DNA of 59,823 nucleotides from Shewanella marina JCM 15074. Its GTDB lineage: Bacteria > Pseudomonadota > Gammaproteobacteria > Enterobacterales > Shewanellaceae. Shown piece by piece: positions 1 to 11,400 of this stretch. The stretch is taken from NCBI RefSeq assembly GCF_000614975.1, contig NZ_BALM01000026.1:1-59823 (forward strand). The letters run 5' to 3'. The notes beneath the pieces are model-generated. The model made no database searches and was not told the DNA's origin. It was given only the letters and a program-made list of their open reading frames with translations. The position numbers were made by a program, and so were the translations under genes. Positions within the stretch are counted from its first letter, which is position 1, and every line of letters starts with the position of its first letter.

Positions 1-3000
1 TCAACGAGTTTCGCCGAAGCAATCGTCGCAGATTGGGGCTGGCATGATAATGGCACCAGTTGTGGTATTGAAAGGCAGGGCTTTATAGAGGTTAAAGATA
101 ACTCTGCTAATGGTAATGATAAAAAATTCGATTTTAATATTAATTTACCTGTTGGTATAACTATTTCATCTTGTTGGGATGCAAGTGGAAGTGGCGCAAT
201 CCAACAAGTAAACTGTTCGGGTAATAAAATTAAAGGTCGGATAAAAAATGATGTAATTAATGCGACACTTGATTTTGAATTAACGGCTTCTAATAGTAGC
301 CAAAATAATTTTGATTCATATTTATATAATATTGGTGGTAATACAAGCGCTAATAATTGGTCTTCTTTTTGTGATGATTTTGGTGATGCTCCAGCGAGTT
401 ACGGTAATTCAAGACATACTTATAATAATGAATCAATTACCATGTGGTTTGGTTCAACTAAACCAGATTATGAGGGAGAGCAGCAATATAGTGATTTAGC
501 TGACCAAGATGATCTTACTGGATCTGATGATGAAAGTGGTATTAATTTACAGCCTTGGCAAGCCGGATTATCTTGTACAGGTTTAACTCAAGATTTAAGT
601 TCAGGTGCTTTATCTAGTCATACCATCATTATGGATGCATCAACATATTGTATTACAATCCCTGTTACTAATGAATCCGATACTGATGCATTGGCTGCGG
701 CATGGTTAGATTGGAATAATAATGGTCAATTTGATAATACTGAGTTAGCTAGAATTGCAACAGGCTTTGCAAATGTGAATGCAGGAGAAACTAATTCGCT
801 CGTCTTTTATTGGGATGATATAACTGCTGCTCAGTTGAATAGTTATATTCGTTTAAGAATAACTAACCAGTCTCAATTTATAAACTCACCTAATCCCACA
901 ACTACCTATGAGCTAGGTGAAGCTGAAGATCATTTTTTTGAACGTGCCGATTATGGTGATGCGCCAGACACCTCTATAGGGACTAGCCCCAATAATTATC
1001 AAACGATAAACAGTGATAGTGGTGCTAAGCATTTAGCCTCATTTGTTAATAATGTTTATTTAGGCTCACAAAAACCAGATTTTGATTCGGGTATTTTACA
1101 ATCAATATCAGCTTCGGCTGATAATAATAATGATGTTAATGATGAAGATGGTTTGGTAAGTGCCCCGCCATTGAGTTTATCGAGTGATAGTTATCAGCTA
1201 ACAGTGATCTGTAATGATTATGACAGTGGTAATGGTGGCGATCAAAATGCAGTTGTTTATGGTTGGGTTGATGCTAATGTCGATGGTGTTTTTGATTCTA
1301 CCGAAAGAGCCAGTGCAGAATGTATTGATACTTCAGATAATGCGGATGGTAGCGCATCGCTAAGCTTCTCTGGTTTATCTATGACCACAGAAACGGCGAC
1401 GAGTTATGTTAGGTTACGAATTTGCTCAACGAATGATTGTGATACTGCTATTGGTCGTGCTGAAAATGGTGAAGTTGAAGATTATGCGATGCTTATTAGT
1501 GAAGTCGATTATGGCGATGCGCCGGATGATGGTGGCCAACAAAGTTATCATACATTAGCCAGTAATTTAGGAGCTTCACACATATTGGTGGATGATATTT
1601 ACCTAGGAAATATCGCTCCTGATGCTGATGAAGGAATCTACCAAAGTATTGCGGCAGATTTAGATGATGATAATGAGAATAATGATGAAGATAGTATCAC
1701 TGCTAATTTAACCTTTCCAAGTTCACGCTCAACTTATACTGTCAATGTAATATGTAATGATAATAATGGTACTGATTTAGGGGCAACAGTACATGCATGG
1801 ATGGACTTTAATGGCGATGGCTATTTTGCTGTTGATGAATATACTTATGCTGCTTGTATTGATAATAGCGACACTGCAGATGGTAACGCCCGATTAACAT
1901 GGATTGGAATCAGTAATGTTGTTGCAGGTGATAGCTATTTACGATTACGGATCTCAACAGATACTAGTGTTACTGATGATACAAGTACGGTCTGGGATGA
2001 ACGTAGTTCTGGATTAATGCTTGATGGGGAAGTTGAAGATCATAGTATTAGTTTTGAACAAGAATATGATTTTGGTGATGCGCCAGATAGTTATTTAAGT
2101 TTATTAGCGAGTGGTGGTGCTAGGCATCAACTTGGCGCAAATCGTTATTCATTACATTTAGGCAGTATTGCGGCAGATAGTGAAGATGACGCTTATCAAA
2201 CCCCAAATAATGCGACCGGTGATGATATCAATGATACTTCAGGAATTGCCTTGGGTAATGATGAAGATGCGGTTATCTTGCTCCCAGGAGTATTTCTTGA
2301 CAGTACCAGTTATTCGGTAACGTTAATTTGTAATGCACATGATGAGTCTACTGCAATTGATGCACAGGTTTATGGTTGGGTCGACTTTAATGATAATGGT
2401 CAATTTGATGTAAACAACAATGAGTTTGCTCAAGCGACTTGTATCGATAGTAGTTTTGCTGTGGATGGCTCTGCTACACTGAATTTCTCAGGATTCACTG
2501 TTGCCACGAGTCCAGCTATTAGTTTTGCTCGATTTAGAACAACAACAGATACGCTAACAGATGCTGATTTTGCAGGCGTTGCTAGCGATGGTGAAGTTGA
2601 AGATCACCGTATTATTATCGGTTTTCGATTAAGTGGAACAGTATTTGAAGATAGCGGCACTGATACGAGTTTAGGTGCCACAAGTCCATTTTATAACGGT
2701 GTGCAAAACGGTACAGAAGCTGGTATTGCGGATGTGGTTATCACTTTATATGATGAGACTGATGGTATTTGTTACTCAGCAGCTACTGATAGTAATGGTG
2801 AATATGAGTTTGCAGCATTAGGTGGGCATGAATATAAATTATATGAAACCACAAACGAAGTTGTTCCCATCCCTAGCGTGTGTCCTCCTGCACAAGGTTC
2901 TATCAATAATGATGGATTATTGGTTGGTAATACCATTGTTGATCCGCAAGGATATACCTCAAGTTCAGTGAATATTATTGATTTAGGTGTAGTGAATAGT

Positions 3001-6000
3001 GATCGACCTAATAATAATTTTGCTGATTTTAGTGCTGTCGAGTTTGCGGCTTGTGCAGCTGATGGCTATTTGGCTGTAAATGGCCCTGCTGATTTATATA
3101 CGGTAGATCTTTTTACTGGTAATACCACAGAAATTGCCCCTAATATTACTAGTACGGCTAATGGTTTTGCTAACTACAATATACATGTCGGTTATTTGAT
3201 GCAAAAAAATCATTTAGTCGGTGATGTTCGTACTAATAACAATCGTATTATTGCTTTAGTTGATGGTAGTTATAATGTTCATCTACTACCAATTCAGTTG
3301 AACAATGGTAATTTAACCTCTTTTGATTTTCATAATGCTGCGATAACAAATGATGGTATTTTATACCTGATGAGTAGTGGTAATTTTATGCTATTGATTG
3401 ATGTCAATCCTACCAGTGAAAATTACCTACAAGAGGTTGGTCGTCCTACATTAAATTCTGGTTGGGGCACCGCAGATATTGCCATTAATCCAGTGAATAA
3501 TATTATGTATGGTATGCGTAGAGACGGCCGGTTAAGACGTTTTAATACAGCGACTATGACTGAACTTAGTACCAGAAGGGTAAATCGAGTTCAGCACAAC
3601 AACAATACTCGCAATTACAATACCAATCATTTTTCTTCAGGTTACGGTGCCTTGTACTTCGATAAGGTCGGTAACTTATATGCGGTTAATAATGGTCGAT
3701 ATAGTCCGCCTAATCCAGATGTTCAAGCACCAGTGTTGCAGATCCCTATTGGTAATGATACTCAGACTAATTATACCGCAACAGTCTTTTCTAGTTTAGG
3801 TTTTACCATGGGACTTAATGATGGTGCTCGCTGTCGTTATGCGCCATTAGGCTTAGATTATGGTGATGCGCCAGATAGTTATCAAACTCTAGATGCAAGC
3901 GGTGGCCCTTTCCATATTACTCGTAATAATCCTGTCTCGATTGGTGATTTAATTGCTGATAACGATGTTGATGGTCAACCAAATGATACTGCTTCTGGTG
4001 ATGATAATGGTGGTACCACGCCGGATGATGAAGATGGCTTTGACAATCAAATACGAGTGTTTGTCAATTCAGGCAATAGCACGCTTACTGTTCCAGTCAA
4101 TAATACGGGTAATAATAATGCGACGTTATATGCTTGGTTGGATATTAATCAAAATAATATATTCGATGCCGACGAGCGAGCGAGTGTCAATGTTCCTGCC
4201 AATTCTAATCAAGCGGTAACATTAAATTGGACTGGTTTTACTAATGTTGTTGAAGGAAACTCATTTGCCCGTTTTAGAATATGTACGAATAACGCATCAT
4301 TAGGCTGTAGCACGGTTGGTGGTCAATCAAGTAATGGTGAGGTTGAAGACCATTCAATTAAAATTATTGAGGGTGTGTTCCCTAATTTAACCTGTGATGG
4401 TGCCTTTGTAACGAATAGTAATAACGCTACTAATTATAATTTCCAGCAAATATTAACCCATTCTCTCCCATATGATACGAGCAGTATTACAACGAATTTA
4501 ACCGGTATGCCGCAATTAAATGCTACCGCATGGGATCCCTCTGCTGGTGTCTTTTATGGTAGCTTTATTGACAGTGATAATCGATTGCATATTGCCACAT
4601 TTGATAGTCAGGGTAATTTTGTTGATTTAGGTTTACCCGTTGCGAGTGAAAATTTTAGCTATATTGAAGTGGATTCAGGTAATAGTACCTTAGTTCAATC
4701 TGGCCAAATAGTGACTGCGCCTACTTATAATGTAGGAGATGAAAGTAAGCTTGCTGAGATGGGAACCATCAGTGAGGATGGCCAATATTACTATATAGGC
4801 CATCCTAATATTGCTCAAATTTTAGTTGTGAACCTAAATGATTTTACCATTAATAAAGTCAATTTAAGATTACCCGATATTGGTTTAGTTGTGGGCAGCG
4901 GTGCGACTTTACCTTTTGATTCTGATTGGGCTTATGATTCTGATTTAAAACAATTATGGACAACAGATCTTAAAGCGAGAACATTATATAGAATTGATCC
5001 TACAACGGGTGGAATTACAACTAATGCTTTAGATTTTATCACCACAATCCCACAGTCGAGTAGTTTCGGCATGATTATGGGGCAAGATAACGATTTTCTT
5101 TATCTCTATGCTAATGGCATGTATGACAGTGACTATAATGGCAGTTTAGATACCGATGGTGATGCACTTTTTCAAGTTAATGTTAATTCAAATAAAACAT
5201 TACTATTAGGCGGTATTAATAATCTAAATTCAGAACATGCTGATGTTGCTGGTTGTATGGTTAGCCCAGCAAGAGATTATGGTGATGCACCGAGTAGTTT
5301 TGGTACAGTAAGCCATTTCTTTACTCCTAACGCATTAGGTGAGGTGGAATATTATCTTGGTCAATTATGGGACAGTGAGTTATCACAGTTTTCATCTAGT
5401 GATGCGACCTCGGATAATTTAATTAGTTTAGTTGATGAAGATGGTGTTGTTTTCCCTGGTGCCTTATCAGCGGGTAATAACACAATTAAATTAACAGCGA
5501 GTCAAAATGGTGTTGTTAACCTTTGGTTGGATTATCAAAATGGCGGGGCTTTTACCAGTGACGAGCAATTATTGACTAATTATAGTGTTGTTGCTGGTGA
5601 GCAAGATATTATTATTAATTTAGATAGTAGTAAGCTTGGAAGTTACAGTGGTATTAGTAATGTTCGTATACGCTACTGTGAACAAGACAGTCAATGTGAT
5701 CAATTTAATGATAGTGAACAAGGTAACTCAGCCGTAAATGGCGAAGTTGAAGATTACCAAATCTGGGTATCAGCAACTGCAATTTCAGCCTTAACTTGCC
5801 AAACTAATATCATTATTGATCAATCAGGTACCGATTTTAATTTGTATAAACTGCGCCCTGATAGCTTACCTTTCGCCATTGATACTTTACAGTCACCAGT
5901 AACCATCGCTACGTTAACTAGCTTTTCTCATTTTTCTGCACTCGGTCAACACCCAATTAATCACCTTATTTATGGCACAGTCGTTGATACGTCAACGACT

Positions 6001-8337
6001 GATGGCTTACTTAAATTGGTGATGACAGATCAAAGTGGCAGTAATATTGTCGATTTAGGTCAACTCTATTCAGCAGAAATTCAGCAATTTAATCATGCGA
6101 TAATGGGGAGTATTGATTTGGCTGAAAACCAAGGATTTGCGACCATTATTGGAGGGACTGATATTGGTGCTGCAACCAGCGCAACAATTGATCCAAGTGG
6201 TGATTATCTATACTTACACAATCAAAATTGGCATGACTTTCTGCAAGTCGACTTAATGACCCATCAATTTAAAGTTATAAGTTTTAGTTCGCCATTAAGT
6301 GCTATGGGGGGCGATATTGCATTTGGAGCAGATGGCTTAATTTACAGTGTTGATTTACTTAATAATCAATTATTTAGTTTGAGTCCATTAACAGGTCAGA
6401 TTAATAGCGAAAATTTAGATTGGTTAGGTTCGCTTTCATCATCTAGTCAGTCTGTTGGTTTATTTAGCGATACAGGTGCATTCCTTTATGTTACCAGTGC
6501 TGATGGTAATCATGATTTAGATGGCGATGGTGTTGCCGAATATACTGGCTCTGCTATGTATAAAGTGAATGTTTATAATCGTCATATTGTTGCAGTTGGT
6601 GCTATGGCGCAGGTTTACTCTAATGCGGCGGACAGTGCAGGTTGTTTTGTGTCAGCTGATTATGGTGATACTGCATTCGATACTGATGGCGCTGCAAGTC
6701 ATTATTATTTCGATGAAAATAAAGATGGCTTTGCTGATTTTTATTTAGGTAATGCCATTGATACTGAACTTGTTACCGCTAATTCGACCGATGCAACTGG
6801 CGATAATCTACGTCAGTTAAACGATGAACAAGGTGTGTCTTTGCCTAATAGTATTACGGTCAATAGTTTAACTTATGTTGATGCTGAAGTAACCGGAGAC
6901 GTTGGCGTACGTTACAAACTCAATGTTTGGGTTGATCTTAATGGTAATGGTAGTTACCAAGATGCGGGTGAGCAGGTTTTAAATGAGTATGACGTTGATA
7001 CTGGGCCTAATTCAATACCACTATTACTGCCAGCAGGGCCAACGTCAGGTTATAACGGTGATACCACTATACGCTTTAGATTATGTCAATTAGCTAATCA
7101 ATGTAATAAACCTGATGACGAAAAACTAGGAGACATTGCACCGAATGGTGAGGTTGAAGATTATCAATTTGAATTAATTAACCAGATTTTATTGAAAGGT
7201 TATGTGTTTGAAGATAATAGCCCTACTGCAGGTCAAGCTCATAATGGTATTAAAGATACTGATGAACTTGGCATCGGCGCTATGCTAGTACAAGTACTAT
7301 ACCAAGGTTCAACTCATCCAGATTACAGCTTAGGGGATTTAATTGCTGCAACAACGACCGCTGCCAATGGTGAATACAGCATTACCGTTCCATTAGCATT
7401 AGCGGATGATGATGTTGATCTAATTGTGGTTCCACAGGCTAAATGGATTGATATAAGTGAAACATCTGCTGCTATTTTTCCTCAAGTTACAAGTACTTCT
7501 GTTACTGATGCAACTTTATCAATTAGGGCTGCTGCAGGTGTTATTTTGACGGGACTGAATTTTGGTAAAGTGCAAGCTCCAACCATGGAGCCGGATCATT
7601 TTACCGAAGCTGAGCCCGGTAGTGTAATTGATTATCCACATCGCTTTAATGCATATACGACGGGGACTGTCGATTTGAGAATTGAAAATCGAGTTGCAGC
7701 ACCTGTCAATGATGATTGGATTGCTAATATTTTTGCTGATGACAATTGTAATGGCGTGATAGATGCTGGTGATGAGGCGATCTCTGCAATAATCAATGTC
7801 GATAAAAATAACGGTGAAATTTGTATTATTTCAAACATCAATATTCCGAGTAATGCAACCATTAATAGTCAATATAGTTTCCAAATTGTTGCTGATATGG
7901 ATTTCGACGATCCCGATTTAACGGGTCACGGGATTACAAGACAAGCGACAAATAATGATGGCGTTAGAGCTTCATTTGCTGGGGCAGGCTCGTTAAAGTT
8001 ATCCAAGACGGTTGAAAATATTACCCAAGCTACCGGTGTCGGAGTGGTTAATATGGGGCAGCCAGGTGATATTTTGGAGTATGTTATTACTTTTGAAAAT
8101 CTAGGTTCTGGCGCTATAACTCAAGTTGAATTATTTGATGCAACCCCCGAGTATACAGAGTTGGCGAATATTGTTGATTGTAGTGATACCCTATTACCAT
8201 CGGGCGTTGGTTGTATGATTGAAACTGGTGATGGTAATAACGAGGTTGGTTATCAAGGAAAGATCAGGTGGGTTCTTTCGGGGGCGGTTATTGCGGGCGC
8301 ATCAGGAAAATTAGCTTATAGAGTAAAAATCTTATGA
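1..8337 (+). CDS. Giant GEVED-repeat surface/secreted protein, 5' partial
   Basis: The frame is open from base 1, so the true start lies upstream; the ATG at 442 is internal because a first DFGDAP motif (about 380) precedes it. At least 2778 residues remain. Seven units start with D[YF]GDAP or DYGDT (near 380, 950, 1507, 2068, 3855, 5275, 6658) and seven GEVED/GEAED motifs followed by H or Y occur (near 916, 1465, 2028, 2590, 4336, 5740, 7145), the hallmark of GEVED domains. Two SdrD-B/Cna-B-like segments (about 2625-2870 and 7190-7560) begin with VFED. Three Cys-initiated stretches of roughly 280 residues between GEVED units look like beta-propellers. The end (about 7990-8330) resembles a DUF11-type domain. 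The protein is very rich in Asp, Asn, Ser and Thr and poor in Lys. No C-terminal anchor or sorting signal is visible. An adhesive or matrix role is inference. Confidence 0.85.
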   Translation, partial: STSFAEAIVADWGWHDNGTSCGIERQGFIEVKDNSANGNDKKFDFNINLPVGITISSCWDASGSGAIQQVNCSGNKIKGRIKNDVINATLDFELTASNSSQNNFDSYLYNIGGNTSANNWSSFCDDFGDAPASYGNSRHTYNNESITMWFGSTKPDYEGEQQYSDLADQDDLTGSDDESGINLQPWQAGLSCTGLTQDLSSGALSSHTIIMDASTYCITIPVTNESDTDALAAAWLDWNNNGQFDNTELARIATGFANVNAGETNSLVFYWDDITAAQLNSYIRLRITNQSQFINSPNPTTTYELGEAEDHFFERADYGDAPDTSIGTSPNNYQTINSDSGAKHLASFVNNVYLGSQKPDFDSGILQSISASADNNNDVNDEDGLVSAPPLSLSSDSYQLTVICNDYDSGNGGDQNAVVYGWVDANVDGVFDSTERASAECIDTSDNADGSASLSFSGLSMTTETATSYVRLRICSTNDCDTAIGRAENGEVEDYAMLISEVDYGDAPDDGGQQSYHTLASNLGASHILVDDIYLGNIAPDADEGIYQSIAADLDDDNENNDEDSITANLTFPSSRSTYTVNVICNDNNGTDLGATVHAWMDFNGDGYFAVDEYTYAACIDNSDTADGNARLTWIGISNVVAGDSYLRLRISTDTSVTDDTSTVWDERSSGLMLDGEVEDHSISFEQEYDFGDAPDSYLSLLASGGARHQLGANRYSLHLGSIAADSEDDAYQTPNNATGDDINDTSGIALGNDEDAVILLPGVFLDSTSYSVTLICNAHDESTAIDAQVYGWVDFNDNGQFDVNNNEFAQATCIDSSFAVDGSATLNFSGFTVATSPAISFARFRTTTDTLTDADFAGVASDGEVEDHRIIIGFRLSGTVFEDSGTDTSLGATSPFYNGVQNGTEAGIADVVITLYDETDGICYSAATDSNGEYEFAALGGHEYKLYETTNEVVPIPSVCPPAQGSINNDGLLVGNTIVDPQGYTSSSVNIIDLGVVNSDRPNNNFADFSAVEFAACAADGYLAVNGPADLYTVDLFTGNTTEIAPNITSTANGFANYNIHVGYLMQKNHLVGDVRTNNNRIIALVDGSYNVHLLPIQLNNGNLTSFDFHNAAITNDGILYLMSSGNFMLLIDVNPTSENYLQEVGRPTLNSGWGTADIAINPVNNIMYGMRRDGRLRRFNTATMTELSTRRVNRVQHNNNTRNYNTNHFSSGYGALYFDKVGNLYAVNNGRYSPPNPDVQAPVLQIPIGNDTQTNYTATVFSSLGFTMGLNDGARCRYAPLGLDYGDAPDSYQTLDASGGPFHITRNNPVSIGDLIADNDVDGQPNDTASGDDNGGTTPDDEDGFDNQIRVFVNSGNSTLTVPVNNTGNNNATLYAWLDINQNNIFDADERASVNVPANSNQAVTLNWTGFTNVVEGNSFARFRICTNNASLGCSTVGGQSSNGEVEDHSIKIIEGVFPNLTCDGAFVTNSNNATNYNFQQILTHSLPYDTSSITTNLTGMPQLNATAWDPSAGVFYGSFIDSDNRLHIATFDSQGNFVDLGLPVASENFSYIEVDSGNSTLVQSGQIVTAPTYNVGDESKLAEMGTISEDGQYYYIGHPNIAQILVVNLNDFTINKVNLRLPDIGLVVGSGATLPFDSDWAYDSDLKQLWTTDLKARTLYRIDPTTGGITTNALDFITTIPQSSSFGMIMGQDNDFLYLYANGMYDSDYNGSLDTDGDALFQVNVNSNKTLLLGGINNLNSEHADVAGCMVSPARDYGDAPSSFGTVSHFFTPNALGEVEYYLGQLWDSELSQFSSSDATSDNLISLVDEDGVVFPGALSAGNNTIKLTASQNGVVNLWLDYQNGGAFTSDEQLLTNYSVVAGEQDIIINLDSSKLGSYSGISNVRIRYCEQDSQCDQFNDSEQGNSAVNGEVEDYQIWVSATAISALTCQTNIIIDQSGTDFNLYKLRPDSLPFAIDTLQSPVTIATLTSFSHFSALGQHPINHLIYGTVVDTSTTDGLLKLVMTDQSGSNIVDLGQLYSAEIQQFNHAIMGSIDLAENQGFATIIGGTDIGAATSATIDPSGDYLYLHNQNWHDFLQVDLMTHQFKVISFSSPLSAMGGDIAFGADGLIYSVDLLNNQLFSLSPLTGQINSENLDWLGSLSSSSQSVGLFSDTGAFLYVTSADGNHDLDGDGVAEYTGSAMYKVNVYNRHIVAVGAMAQVYSNAADSAGCFVSADYGDTAFDTDGAASHYYFDENKDGFADFYLGNAIDTELVTANSTDATGDNLRQLNDEQGVSLPNSITVNSLTYVDAEVTGDVGVRYKLNVWVDLNGNGSYQDAGEQVLNEYDVDTGPNSIPLLLPAGPTSGYNGDTTIRFRLCQLANQCNKPDDEKLGDIAPNGEVEDYQFELINQILLKGYVFEDNSPTAGQAHNGIKDTDELGIGAMLVQVLYQGSTHPDYSLGDLIAATTTAANGEYSITVPLALADDDVDLIVVPQAKWIDISETSAAIFPQVTSTSVTDATLSIRAAAGVILTGLNFGKVQAPTMEPDHFTEAEPGSVIDYPHRFNAYTTGTVDLRIENRVAAPVNDDWIANIFADDNCNGVIDAGDEAISAIINVDKNNGEICIISNINIPSNATINSQYSFQIVADMDFDDPDLTGHGITRQATNNDGVRASFAGAGSLKLSKTVENITQATGVGVVNMGQPGDILEYVITFENLGSGAITQVELFDATPEYTELANIVDCSDTLLPSGVGCMIETGDGNNEVGYQGKIRWVLSGAVIAGASGKLAYRVKIL

Positions 8338-8482
8338 TTTTATTTTAGAGTATTAATAGCCAAAAATTGACAACCTCTTAACTAGACTTTTAGGGGATGT
8401 AAGCTATAACGGTAATACGTTATATTGACAAGTATTAAACCAATTATTTATCAGTATTAGATCCATAACAGGGACGTGTTAT

Positions 8483-11400
8483 ATGCCTAATCTACACTCA
8501 TTACGTGCATGGATAGCACGTGTCTTTATATTGACGCTAGCCCTGATATTAAGTGGTTGTGATAGTGGTTCATTCCTTAATGAAAACAAGCCTATCCCTC
8601 CTGAGTTTGCCGTTGATAATATTCAAATCACCCCGATTAATCGCCTTAAAGGCACAGATAAGTTAATGACCCATATTGGGTTTGAACAGCAATTTATTGC
8701 CACTAGTCGTATTGACGGTCAATTGCAGTTGATTACAGATAAAGTCACTTGGCACTCTACTAAGGTAAGTGTGGCTCAAATCAATCAAGGTAAGGCGCTT
8801 GGCATACAAGTTGGCGATACCATGATTTATGCGAGTTCTGGTGAGGTGCAAAGTAACCGCCTGCAACTTGAAGTGGGTGATGCCACTTACTTTAAATTAC
8901 AAATTGCGCCTGATGCTGAAGCGCACCCCATAGGTACGCTAGAAAACAAGTTGATTATTGGCGCTCAGCAGCCGTTTACCGCTACAGCTTTGTTCAATGA
9001 TAATACCAGTTTAAATGTGACCCACGATGCTACTTGGTCCAGTGATGCCGTAGAGATTGCCAGTATAGAGGAAGCTCATGCAACTGCTGTGAGTGAGGGA
9101 CAAACACAAATTTCAGCCAGTTTAAAAGGGATCAATAGTAATGATATCGCGTTGATTGTGACGCCATATAAGCTAGTTGAGTTACATATTACGCCAGTGG
9201 CGACTAAAGTGGCCCAAGGCTCTTATACTGAATTTCATGCCGATGCACGTTATAGCGATAATTCGATGCAGGATGTGACAGGGCAAGTGCAATGGCAAAA
9301 CAGTAATAGCTCTGTGGCCCAATTTAATGGCAATCAATTAATTGCGCTCAAGGCCGGTGAAACTCAGGTGACCGCGACCATGTTAGGTATGACCAGTGCA
9401 GAACAAGCGCAAGTAACGGTTACCGATAGTCCGATGGTGTCATTACAAATTACGCCAGCTAAAGAGAGTGTCGGGATTGGCGGGCAGTTATTTTATTTTG
9501 CTAAAGCCACCTATGCTGATGGCTCGACTCAAGATGTGACAAGCCAAGCTGACTGGCAATCATCCGCGCCAGAAGTAGCAGAAGTGATTGCGGGGTATGC
9601 GCATTCAATTAGCGCGGGTAGTACTCAAATTACAGCCAGTGTTAACGACATTCGCAGTAACATTGCGGAGTTGGTCGTTAATGATGCCCATTTAGTGGAT
9701 TTACAAGTTTCACCAGCGAGTCTTAATCTTGCAGTTAATACCACTAAAGATATTGTGGTACATGCCATATATTCCGATGATTCGATTCATGATGTGTCTG
9801 ATTGGGTCACTTGGAGCAGTAGTGATATTGCGGTGGCTGCAATGGTATCCCATGAAGTTCGCGGGTTGGCTGTCGGCGATACGATTATAACGGCCCACTT
9901 TAATGGCATTAACAGTAACACTGCCAGTATAAGGATCTCTGATGCGTTAGTGACAGCTTTGCAAGTGACTCCTGCGCTGCATACGATGACCACTGGCGAT
10001 AAAATTGATTATCAGGTATTAGCTACTTTTGACGATGATACCAGCCAAGATGTCAGTCATCAGGTCGCATGGTTGGTTGAACAAGTCCATGTTGCAGGTG
10101 TTGAGCATGGCCAAGCGGTAGGTCAAGCTGTAGGTAGAACCCCTATTCATGTTCATCTGGATGGTGTTACGAGCAGTGCAACATTAAACATTGCTGATAA
10201 ATATATTGAATCGATTCAAATCACTCCAGCACAAGCCACCATAGCAGCAGGTACGCAGGTGCATTTTGATGCGATAGCGCATTATAACGATAATAGCTTA
10301 GCTGATATTACTGCTCAGGTTAATTGGGTGACCAGTGATACCCATATCGCGACAGTTCTAAGTGGTGATGTTGTGGGGGTTAATGCGGGACAAGTCAATA
10401 TTAGCGCCAATTATCAAGGGATTAATAGTAATAATGCACAATTAGTGGTGACTAATGCGGTACTGACGGATATTACCGTAACCCCTGCATTATCACAGTT
10501 AAATCTCGGTATGACACAAGTTTATCGAGCTTTAGGAACATACAGTGATGGGCATACTCAGGATGTGACTAATGTAGTGCATTGGCAAAGTAGTGCAAGC
10601 CATATCGCGACAATCACTCAAGAAGTACAATCCTTAGCTGAATTATCAACAACAGAGACGATTGAGAATAGTCCATTAGGTGATGATGATCATGCTGGCA
10701 ATGGTGCCGTTGCGACAGCTATTGGCGTAGGTGAAACATTAATTCAGGCTAACTTAGCGGGTATTTACAGTAATCAAGCAAGATTAATGGTTGATGATGC
10801 AGTTTTGCTGAGTTTACAAGTGACTCCAGGCTCTGCTGTTATCGCCAAAGGAACTGAGCAATATTATCAGGTGACAGGCGTTTATTCAGATGATTCCAGT
10901 GAAGATGTTACTCATTTAGTCAGCTGGTTAAATACCACCCCGAGTGTGGCGACCATTGTTGAAGATCATGTTGTTGCGATTAATGTGGGAAGTACACAAC
11001 TTACTGCGGTACTGAATAATATCAAGAGTAATCAAGTGGTTTTAGAAGTAAGTTCTGCCGTGATAACCGCATTGCAGATCACCCCAGCCCAAAGCACGAT
11101 CCCAAATGGAACTGAGCAGTTATACCAAGCGATTGCCTCGTATTCTGATAATAGCACTCAAGATGTAACAGAGCAGGTTGCATGGCAAAGTTCTAATACA
11201 GAGATAGTCACCATTCATAGTGGCGATGCACATGCCGTTGCTATAGGGGCTGTGAACATTCAAGCTTTATGGCAGGTATGGTCAGTAATGTCGCAGAGTT
11301 AACCGTGTCTTCTGCAACATTAACGTCATTACAATTGACTCCCGCAGAGGTGACGGTGGCAAAGGGCAGTCATCAAGGTTACCACGTGATTGCAACCTAT

